From the NCBI GenBank assembly GCA_003524745.1, contig DQGN01000020.1:4276-18157 (forward strand): 13,882 nt of DNA, written 5' to 3'. The notes under the pieces were generated by a model. It had not been told where the DNA came from. It ran no database searches and was given only the letters and a program-made list of their open reading frames with translations. Shown piece after piece: positions 8,158 to 13,073 of this stretch. Numbering within the stretch: the first letter of the stretch is position 1; every line of letters starts with the position of its first letter. A program made the translations under genes and the position numbers. The DNA is from Patescibacteria group bacterium (GTDB taxonomy: Bacteria; Patescibacteriota; Kazan-3B-28; UBA10110).

Positions 8158-9148
8158 AGTGCTTTTTGTGGGCTCTTTGCGGAGCGCCGATCGCGCTGAA
8201 GTAGTCGCAGCCGGTTTTAAGTTTGTCAGTATCCCAGCGGGTAAATTGCGACGGTATTGGGACTGGCAGAATTTGGCTGATGTATTTCGGACTTTGGCAG
8301 GTTTTTTTGTAGCGCTCGGGATTATGTTGCGGTTTTGGCCAGATCGAGTTTTTATTAAAGGGGGTTACGTGGGAGTGCCAGTAGGTTTAGCGGCTAAATT
8401 GCTTGGTCGCCCCATGGTGGTGCACGAATCAGATTCTCATATCGGTTTGGCTAATCGGCTATTATTACCATTGGCTAAAACGGTCTGCGTAGCTTTCCCG
8501 GTGGATTCGTATAGATTATCTCGATTATACAGCCAACGCCTCATTCATACGGGCATCCCTTTGAATGAGCTTTTTTATGCCAGCGAGATTCCTAATAACA
8601 CGGGCGTAGTTTTTCCTCAACATCAGCCTCTACTACTAATCTTGGGCGGGTCGCAAGGGGCACACACGATTAATCAAACCATCAAGACTGTCTTGCCGCA
8701 ATTACTGCGCGACTATGTAGTAGTGCATTTATCCGGTAGTCATGACTTCTCGGGACTAAAGGAATGGGCGATGAACGAGAGATTTCGCAATTATTTTTTG
8801 TTTGAGAGTTTGTCTAACGAACAAGTTGCTTACCTCATGAAAAAATCTGCTTTGATTATTTCTCGGTCGGGCGCCACTACTATTGCGGAGATCGCGGCTA
8901 TCGGCAAGCCGGTAATTTTAGTACCGTTGCCGGGGTCGGCGAGCGAACATCAATTGCGCAACGCCGAATATTTAGCCGGTAAAGGCGCCGCAGTTATGAT
9001 TGAACAAGATAATTTGTCGCCGGAGATATTGCAGGAACTCATCTTCAAAATCCTAAATTCTGATTTAGGCGCCCGCTTGGTTTTTAATATCAAATCCATG
9101 ACCCAAAAAGGGGCGGATGATAAAATTGCCGATTTAATTTTGCAATAA
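8060..9148 (+). CDS. murG: MurG, UDP-GlcNAc transferase forming lipid II
   Basis: MurG adds GlcNAc to lipid I on the cytoplasmic membrane face. The 362 residues show the GT-B layout: an N-terminal lipid-I-binding loop GGGTSGHVLPALS (usually GGTGGH), FIKGGYVGVPVGLAAKLLG, HESDSHIGLANR (HEQNAVPGLANR in most homologues), then the donor-binding half with LILGGSQGAHTIN, SRSGATTIAEIAAIGKPVILVPLPGSASEHQLRNAE and a C-terminal SPEIL helix. The start cannot lie much further downstream because the glycine loop begins at residue 8. ATG 8060 is followed at once by ATG 8063 and either may be used. The first 98 nt overlap ftsW in another frame. There is no clear SD, so coupling to ftsW is likely. Confidence 0.96.
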   Translation: MMKILLVGGGTSGHVLPALSVGRAILKKAPQSEVLFVGSLRSADRAEVVAAGFKFVSIPAGKLRRYWDWQNLADVFRTLAGFFVALGIMLRFWPDRVFIKGGYVGVPVGLAAKLLGRPMVVHESDSHIGLANRLLLPLAKTVCVAFPVDSYRLSRLYSQRLIHTGIPLNELFYASEIPNNTGVVFPQHQPLLLILGGSQGAHTINQTIKTVLPQLLRDYVVVHLSGSHDFSGLKEWAMNERFRNYFLFESLSNEQVAYLMKKSALIISRSGATTIAEIAAIGKPVILVPLPGSASEHQLRNAEYLAGKGAAVMIEQDNLSPEILQELIFKILNSDLGARLVFNIKSMTQKGADDKIADLILQ

Positions 9149-9157
9149 TTTTAATTT

Positions 9158-9163
9158 TATAAT
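9158..9163 (+). promoter_or_regulatory. Possible -10 box just upstream of the Gmad2 gene
   Basis: A perfect TATAAT ends 4 nt before the ATG at 9168. No TG extension or good -35 is seen, and the region is very AT-rich, so chance is a real possibility. If used, the transcript would begin at or very near the start codon. Confidence 0.3.
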
Positions 9164-9167
9164 CAAT

Positions 9168-9605
9168 ATGAAAAATTGGGGAGTAGTTGTTGTTTTGGTT
9201 TTAATTGTGAGCGCTGGTTTGTTACTATGGCAATATCGCCAGCCAGCGAAGGTCTGCCGGTATAGCGATGCGAGTAATACGATAGAAGAGATTTGTGTTT
9301 ACAACCTTAAGGCAGCAACGGCAGTTAAGAATCCCTTGGTGCTAACTGGCGTGGCGAGAGGTAATTGGTTTTTTGAAGCCTCATTTCCGGTAGAAATTCT
9401 GGATGGCAACAATAATGTGTTAATGCAAGGTTTAGCCCAGGCGCATGGCGAGTGGATGACGGCAGACCTGGTGCCATTTACGGTTACCGAATTAAAATTT
9501 GTTACTCCCGCGACTCCTACTGGTGTCATAGTGCTGAAAAAAGACAACCCTTCTGGTCTCCCGCAAAATGATGCCAGTTTTACCATTCCCATCAAATTCA
9601 AATAA
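9168..9605 (+). CDS. Membrane-anchored protein with Gmad2-like immunoglobulin-type domain
   Basis: This is a 145-residue protein with an N-terminal membrane anchor (residues 5-22, VVVVLVLIVSAGLLLW) and an extracytoplasmic domain. The domain pattern of residues 55-144 (NPLVLTGVARGNWFFEASFPVEI, DGNNNVLMQGLAQA, FTVTELKF, TGVIVLKKDNPSG, ASFTIPIKF) matches Gmad2, the beta-sandwich found with GerMN in spore-germination proteins and widespread in non-sporulating CPR bacteria. There is no lipobox. Two cysteines (about residues 30 and 43) flank a short polar linker and could form a disulfide. Its stop overlaps the truB start as TAATG, and a GerMN protein follows truB. The cellular role is unknown, probably envelope-related. 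Confidence 0.75.
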   Translation: MKNWGVVVVLVLIVSAGLLLWQYRQPAKVCRYSDASNTIEEICVYNLKAATAVKNPLVLTGVARGNWFFEASFPVEILDGNNNVLMQGLAQAHGEWMTADLVPFTVTELKFVTPATPTGVIVLKKDNPSGLPQNDASFTIPIKFK

Positions 9606-10393
9606 TGCCGGGTATTTTTTTAATAAATAAGCCTAAGGGCATCACTTCGCATGATGTGGTGAATTATTTGCGTAGGGTAACCGGTGAAAAAACGATTGGG
9701 CATGCTGGGACATTGGATCCATTAGCTTCCGGCCTGATGATCGTAGCTGTGGGGCGGGAATTTACTCGCCAAATTTCTAATTTTTCTAAATTAGATAAAA
9801 CCTATTTGGTTGAAGCGACTTTAGGCGCCACCAGTACTACTTACGACGCCGAAGGAGTTATTACCCCCGCTCGTCATTCCGAATCATCTCTTCGTCATCC
9901 TGAACTTGATTCAGGATCTCTGGCACAGATTCCGGATCAAGTCCGGAATGACGGGATAGCAAAACCGAATCAAGAGAAAGTTAATAAAACACTCCAGAGT
10001 TTTGTGGGCCGGCAAAACCAGATGCCGCCGATATTTTCGGCTAAGAAGATCGGTGGTCAAAAAGCTTATGATTTGGCTAGACAAGGGAAACCAGTAGAGC
10101 TAAAAGCCGTGCCAGTCAATATCTATGAGATAAAGTTATCAGAATACCACTATCCCATACTCAAATTTAGCACCAAAGTTTCGTCCGGCACCTATATCCG
10201 TTCTTTAGTCCACGATATCGGGCAGAAGTTGGGTAGTGGAGCGTATATGTCGGGGTTAATTCGTGACTCGATCGGTGAATTTAAGTTATCAGAAGCCATG
10301 GATTTGTATCAAATTAAATCTCTCGCCGATTTACACCCCCACCAGCTCCCCCTTATTAAGGGGGAGAGTAGGGGGAGTATAATTAAATCGTGA
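9605..10393 (+). CDS. truB: tRNA pseudouridine(55) synthase TruB carrying two repeat-derived segments
   Basis: TruB converts U55 of the tRNA T-loop to pseudouridine. Family motifs are INKPKGITSHDVV, GHAGTLDPLASGL with catalytic D38, KTYLVEATLG, QMPPIFSAKKIGGQKAYDLARQG, and SSGTYIRSLVHDIG followed by LIRDSIGEFKLSEA. Between DAEGVI and the PPIFSAKK motif about 30 residues are added compared with usual homologues. Residues 90-117 (HSESSLRHPELDSGS, then IPDQVRNDG) are the translation of a palindromic DNA element. The last residues (LPLIKGESRGSI) translate a second, unrelated palindrome. Both keep the frame and leave the catalytic core whole, so the enzyme is probably functional. The 262-residue total is within the family range. 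The stop TGA overlaps the GTG of the next gene. Confidence 0.96.
   Translation: MPGIFLINKPKGITSHDVVNYLRRVTGEKTIGHAGTLDPLASGLMIVAVGREFTRQISNFSKLDKTYLVEATLGATSTTYDAEGVITPARHSESSLRHPELDSGSLAQIPDQVRNDGIAKPNQEKVNKTLQSFVGRQNQMPPIFSAKKIGGQKAYDLARQGKPVELKAVPVNIYEIKLSEYHYPILKFSTKVSSGTYIRSLVHDIGQKLGSGAYMSGLIRDSIGEFKLSEAMDLYQIKSLADLHPHQLPLIKGESRGSIIKS
9872..9953. repeat. Palindromic element inside truB, translated in frame
   Basis: The outer ends CGTCATTCCG (9872-9881) and CGGAATGACG (9944-9953) are a perfect 10-bp inverted repeat. Inside are two hairpins with 8-bp arms: ATCCTGAA (9897-9904) with TTCAGGAT (9910-9917), and ATTCCGGA (9929-9936) with TCCGGAAT (9942-9949). Their 5-nt loops, CTTGA and TCAAG, are complementary, so the halves are imperfect inverted copies. 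The layout resembles dispersed palindromic elements known in many bacteria, including those in Rickettsia that insert within genes. Confidence 0.85.
10346..10376. repeat. C/G-tract palindromic repeat at the 3' end of truB
   Basis: CTCCCCCTT (10346-10354) and AAGGGGGAG (10358-10366) form a perfect 9-bp stem around ATT. A second GGGGGAG copy follows at 10371-10377. Repeats of this look are dispersed in many bacterial genomes. Here it is read as TruB residues LPLIKGESRG. It lies directly upstream of a TATAAT and the next gene's GTG. Confidence 0.75.
10378..10383 (+). promoter_or_regulatory. -10 box placing the GerMN GTG at the predicted transcript start
   Basis: A perfect TATAAT ends exactly 6 nt before GTG 10390, so by standard spacing +1 would be the G of that GTG. 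There is no TG extension, and the -35 region falls in the G-rich repeat, so strength is doubtful. Translational coupling from truB is an alternative route to expression. Confidence 0.4.
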
Positions 10394-10872
10394 TAAAATA
10401 TATTATCTGGTTATTGATTGGAGTAGTTTTAGGAGCTGGAGTTTACTGGCTGTATCAGCGATACAATTCTGCACCAGTTAATTCTCCCGGAGAACAGATG
10501 ACCATCTCGGTTTATTTTGCCAAAAGTGAACCCACAGATATCGCTATCGTGTCGGTTAAGCGGACTATTCCTAAAACCGTGGCAGTAGCTACCGCTGCTA
10601 TGCAGGAATTATTAAAGGGGCCAACAGATGCAGAAAAAGCGCAGGGCTTAAGCACGGCGATTAACTCGGGCACCATTCTGAATTATGTCAGAATCGAGAA
10701 TGGTGTAGCTACTGTAGATTTCAACGATAGGTTCGATTTCCAGATGGGAGGTTCGGCTAGGGTGATGGCGATTAATCAGCAAATTCTAAAGACGCTTACT
10801 CAATTTCCCACCATCAAGACAATTAAATTAACGATTAACCAAGGGGAACGTCCAGCTAATTTAGAACCGTAG
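10390..10872 (+). CDS. Membrane-anchored GerMN-domain protein
   Basis: This 160-residue protein has an N-terminal membrane anchor (residues 4-23, YIIWLLIGVVLGAGVYWLYQ) followed by a short linker and an extracytoplasmic GerMN domain. The GerMN pattern is clear: ISVYFAK near residue 38, AMQELLKGPTDAEKAQGLSTAI, GTILNYVRIENGVATVDFNDRF, then the C-terminal helix and strand (INQQILKTLTQFPTIKTIKLTING-like). GerMN occurs in GerM of spore formers and in many non-sporulating lineages, where its ligand is not established. A Gmad2 protein lies just upstream of truB, and the two domains are often fused in one polypeptide elsewhere. The GTG overlaps the truB stop (GTGA) and lies 6 nt after TATAAT. Confidence 0.85.
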   Translation: MIKYIIWLLIGVVLGAGVYWLYQRYNSAPVNSPGEQMTISVYFAKSEPTDIAIVSVKRTIPKTVAVATAAMQELLKGPTDAEKAQGLSTAINSGTILNYVRIENGVATVDFNDRFDFQMGGSARVMAINQQILKTLTQFPTIKTIKLTINQGERPANLEP

Positions 10873-10890
10873 ACAATTATTTGGTATAAT
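10861..10890 (+). promoter_or_regulatory. Promoter of the DUF378 gene
   Basis: A perfect extended -10 (TG at 10882-10883, TATAAT at 10885-10890) lies 18 bp after a moderate -35, TTAGAA (10861-10866). The predicted leader is about 27 nt and contains GGGGG (10915-10919) as a possible SD. An AT-only hairpin (10888-10894 with 10099 replaced by the arm at 10899-10905) overlaps the start region and may be incidental. Confidence 0.6.
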
Positions 10891-10923
10891 AATATTGTTA
10901 TTATTAATTTATTCGGGGGTTGC

Positions 10924-11121
10924 ATGAATACAGTCAAGTGGATTGCCATGATTCTCATGGTTATCGGCGCTCTCAACTGGGGGTTAATCGGATTCTTCGG
11001 TGGTTTCGACCTTGTGGCTACCATCTTCCAAGAGGGTAGTTTGTTGACCACGATCGTTTATGACCTCGTTGGTTTGTCCGCCGTGTACGCTTTGTTTTGG
11101 ATTTTGCCAAAGATGAAGTAA
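10924..11121 (+). CDS. DUF378 family small membrane protein
   Basis: A 65-residue protein with two hydrophobic helices (residues 5-27 and 41-62). The family pattern is complete: WIAMILMVIGALNWGLIGFFGGFDLVATIF, a short polar turn, then TTIVYDLVGLSAVYALFW. DUF378 (YuzA-like) proteins are short integral membrane proteins without established function. GGGGG sits 4 nt before the ATG. The gene has its own extended -10 promoter, with 51 nt separating it from the GerMN gene, and 92 nt separate it from the next gene. It is probably monocistronic or weakly linked to its neighbours. Confidence 0.88.
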   Translation: MNTVKWIAMILMVIGALNWGLIGFFGGFDLVATIFQEGSLLTTIVYDLVGLSAVYALFWILPKMK

Positions 11122-11146
11122 TTCATCAATTAATGTAAGAAAATCT

Positions 11147-11175
11147 TTGCTTCAGCCATCCTAGAAAATTATACT
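11147..11175 (+). promoter_or_regulatory. Promoter of the PD-(D/E)XK nuclease gene
   Basis: TTGCTT (11147-11152), a 17-nt spacer, then TATACT (11170-11175), among the best -35/-10 pairs in the window. Expected +1 is near 11182, giving a leader of about 32 nt with AGGA (11201-11204) 9 nt before the ATG. Confidence 0.65.
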
Positions 11176-11187
11176 GGGGTGGCTGAA
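11151..11187. repeat. Inverted repeat spanning the nuclease promoter
   Basis: TTCAGCCA (11151-11158) and TGGCTGAA (11180-11187) are perfect 8-bp arms, extendable inward by G-U-type pairs. They flank the -10 box and their centres are 29 bp apart. No T-run follows the downstream arm, so a terminator is unlikely. An operator for a dimeric regulator is possible. Confidence 0.5.
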
Positions 11188-11213
11188 AGCATCTTAACGC
11201 AGGAAATAAACTT

Positions 11214-11981
11214 ATGTCGAAATATTACCAGGGCAAGCGCACAACTCGATTGTTTGATCCCAAAGCCACGGTGCCGTTTAAGATTAGTCGGAGCAAAATT
11301 GACAATTTTGTTAAATGTCCCCGGTGTTTTTATATTGATGTGCGTTTAGGGGTAGCTCAACCGCCCTCAATGCCATTTACGCTTAACTCGGCAGTCGACC
11401 ATCTTTTAAAAAAGGAATTTGATATCCACCGCGCTAAAGAAGAACCTCATCCTCTGATGAAAAATTATGGATTAGATGCGGTGCCGTACCAACATCCCGA
11501 CATGGATAAATGGCGCGATTCTCTGCGGGCAGGAATTGAGTATTCTCATCAACCCACTAATTTAGTTATTCACGGCGGGATTGATGATGTATGGGTTAAC
11601 CCGGCAGGGGAACTGATTATTGTCGATTACAAAGCTACCGCCAAGGACCAAAAACCTACTCTGGATGCCCCATGGCAAGATGGTTACAAGCGCCAGATGG
11701 AAATTTATCAATGGTTGTTCCGCCAAAATAACTTCCCGGTCGCGGAAACAGGTTATTTTGTATATTGCAACGGGAAACGGGACGCCAAAGCCTTCGATGC
11801 TAAATTGGAGTTCGATATCGACCTAATTCCTTATAAAGGAAAAACCGACTGGATTGAACCGACGCTATCAGACATTAAAGCTTGTCTGATGTCTGATAAA
11901 ATCCCACCCTCTGGGGCCGAATGTGATTTCTGTGCTTACCGGACTGCGATCCAATCATTAAAACCAAAATCGCTGGTATAA
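11214..11981 (+). CDS. Stand-alone PD-(D/E)XK nuclease with two CxxC pairs (RecB/Cas4-like)
   Basis: This 255-residue protein matches the RecB-type PD-(D/E)XK nuclease core. SRSKIDNFVKCPRCFYI (residues 25-41) is the usual N-terminal SxxxxxxxxCP helix. D124/D125 (GGIDDVW) and VDYK with D138 and K140 are the metal-binding and catalytic residues. QMEIYQWLF (Q161, Y165) is the conserved QxxxY helix. C35/C38 near the N-terminus and C237/C240 (ECDFCAYR) near the C-terminus form two CxxC pairs. The combination recalls Cas4 and AddB, which use four cysteines for an iron-sulfur cluster, although their spacing differs. No cas genes, CRISPR array or helicase are nearby. Function is probably DNA processing or repair; the substrate is unknown. 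It has its own promoter and the SD AGGA. Confidence 0.8.
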   Translation: MSKYYQGKRTTRLFDPKATVPFKISRSKIDNFVKCPRCFYIDVRLGVAQPPSMPFTLNSAVDHLLKKEFDIHRAKEEPHPLMKNYGLDAVPYQHPDMDKWRDSLRAGIEYSHQPTNLVIHGGIDDVWVNPAGELIIVDYKATAKDQKPTLDAPWQDGYKRQMEIYQWLFRQNNFPVAETGYFVYCNGKRDAKAFDAKLEFDIDLIPYKGKTDWIEPTLSDIKACLMSDKIPPSGAECDFCAYRTAIQSLKPKSLV

Positions 11982-11982
11982 T
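11974..11982 (+). promoter_or_regulatory. Extended -10 promoter of the chagasin-like lipoprotein gene
   Basis: TG (11974-11975) plus a perfect TATAAT (11977-11982) overlap the last codons and stop of the nuclease gene. No clear -35. The predicted leader is about 22 nt and contains no SD. Confidence 0.55.
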
Positions 11983-12010
11983 TGAGTTGTAAAAAAGTAA
12001 TTTTAATACG

Positions 12011-12670
12011 ATGAACAGATTAATTCTTTGGCTGACGCCGGTTATAATTTTAGGGGGATGCGCATTAGTGCAGCAGCCTTTGCCGCAATTAACCCTGAAG
12101 GATCACCGAACTAATGTAGATTATCCGGCAGAGCAAAAATTCCAAGTGGTGTTGCCGTCTAACGGTACTACTGGGTTTAAGTGGGAATTAGATGATATGA
12201 CAACAGGTGTATTAGAGAAATTGAGCGACGAATACCAGGTGACTGAAAAATATGCAGAGAATGTTGTCGGAGCTGGCGGAGAAGAAATTTGGACTTTTCA
12301 AGTCATTAAAGTAGAACGATCGCATATTGTCATGAAATACCGCAAACCGTGGGATAAACTGGAAGTTGCTAACGAATTTCTGGTTACAATCAACGGTAAT
12401 CCCGGTGATGACGGTCTGTTGACATACTTAGGTAAGATCGAGAGTAATACTGCTGGTGCCCAGTTTGATGATTGTTTTGTGACAGACACCGGGGACAAAT
12501 TTGGGATTACGCCAATAACGCAAAATCAAATTGACGATCCGGGGATCAAAGCTAAGATCGCTGAATTTATTAACCAAGATGTTTTAGTAGAAATTAGAGG
12601 CAGTATGACAGAGCCAGCCATCGATTGCAACGGCAAACAACTGATTGTCAGCGAAATTCAGGCCAAATAA
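12011..12670 (+). CDS. Lipoprotein with chagasin-like (I42) cysteine protease inhibitor domain
   Basis: This 219-residue protein begins with a lipoprotein signal ending in the lipobox LGGC, with C17 as the lipidation site. Residues about 27-125 follow the chagasin/I42 pattern of three inhibitory loops: NGTTGFKW at 51-58 (canonical NPTTG, with Pro replaced by Gly), GAGGEEIWTF at 87-96, and YRKPW ending at W114. Chagasins block papain-like cysteine proteases. Residues about 130-219 form a second region (YLGKIESNTAGAQFDDCF, then VLVEIRGSM and LIVSEIQ) that looks like a small beta-barrel. I cannot assign it to a family, and its two cysteines may pair. The protein would be anchored outside the cytoplasmic membrane. 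The start has no SD. Confidence 0.75.
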   Translation: MNRLILWLTPVIILGGCALVQQPLPQLTLKDHRTNVDYPAEQKFQVVLPSNGTTGFKWELDDMTTGVLEKLSDEYQVTEKYAENVVGAGGEEIWTFQVIKVERSHIVMKYRKPWDKLEVANEFLVTINGNPGDDGLLTYLGKIESNTAGAQFDDCFVTDTGDKFGITPITQNQIDDPGIKAKIAEFINQDVLVEIRGSMTEPAIDCNGKQLIVSEIQAK

Positions 12671-12693
12671 AAGGAATTCTATTGAATTCCTTT
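12670..12693. terminator. Bidirectional hairpin terminator between convergent genes
   Basis: AAAGGAATTC (12670-12679) and GAATTCCTTT (12684-12693) form a perfect 10-bp stem with a TATT loop. It sits between the chagasin-like gene and the convergent zinc-ribbon gene. On the minus strand the stem is followed by TTTTATTT, a better U-tract than on the plus strand. Confidence 0.65.
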
Positions 12694-12713
12694 AATCTTG
12701 GCGATCGTACTGC

Positions 12714-12953
12714 TCAGTTTTGTCGGGAGAGAAATGGCAACACTTCTTCTCGGTATCTCTTAACCGCTTTGTTGTACTCACCATCAGAGATGGGGGTTCT
12801 TTTTTTACATTTCTGGCAGGTCTTACGCTCACTACCAGCTATCTTGATCCGTAGGTCGGGATAGGGGGATTGGTAAGAGTATGCATGTTGCGTTTCTTCC
12901 TGGCAATAATCGCAGTATCCCCAGAGACAATTCTCTTGATATTTTGGTGCCAT
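12714..12953 (-). CDS. Small zinc-ribbon protein, function unknown
   Basis: A 79-residue protein with two CxxC pairs, C14/C17 (GYCDYCQEE) and C46/C49 (TCQKCKKR), spaced like a zinc ribbon. A basic, helical C-terminus follows (YNKAVKRYREEVLPF). ATG 12953 is chosen because GAGGTGG lies about 7 nt upstream; a TTG codon directly before it would sit too close to that SD. It is the only internal gene on the minus strand, lying between a convergent terminator and the divergent murC promoter. The fold suggests nucleic-acid or protein binding, but no specific function can be named. Confidence 0.7.
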   Translation of the reverse strand: MAPKYQENCLWGYCDYCQEETQHAYSYQSPYPDLRIKIAGSERKTCQKCKKRTPISDGEYNKAVKRYREEVLPFLSRQN

Positions 12954-13009
12954 CAAACCACCTCTTAAGGTACGAAAGGTGCAAATTTCAAGTCAATGCT
13001 TGATACATA

Positions 13010-13038
13010 ATTTTAGCAATTTTGTTAGAATTCTCCAA
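13010..13038 (-). promoter_or_regulatory. Promoter of the zinc-ribbon gene
   Basis: Read on the minus strand: TTGGAG (13038-13033), 17 nt, then TAAAAT (13015-13010) preceded by TGC, an extended -10. The predicted leader is about 50 nt and includes the SD at 12958-12964. The -35 matches only moderately. Confidence 0.45.
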
Positions 13039-13058
13039 ATCAACTGGTCTGACAAATT

Positions 13059-13067
13059 TGATACAAT
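13059..13067 (+). promoter_or_regulatory. Extended -10 promoter of murC
   Basis: TG (13059-13060), one base, then TACAAT (13062-13067). No good -35 is seen at 17 bp. By standard spacing +1 falls at 13074, which is the in-frame GTG of murC. It diverges from the zinc-ribbon promoter about 50 bp away. Confidence 0.55.
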
Positions 13068-13073
13068 AGGAAG

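Noticed and set aside
10888..10905. AT-only hairpin after the DUF378 -10 box as a terminator or riboswitch.
   Set aside because: The stem has only A-T pairs, so it would be too unstable. It is probably a by-product of AT-rich promoter DNA.
11151..11190. Hairpin TTCAGCCA/TGGCTGAA as terminator of the DUF378 gene.
   Set aside because: No T-run follows the downstream arm, and the repeat brackets a good -35/-10 pair, so an operator-like role fits better.
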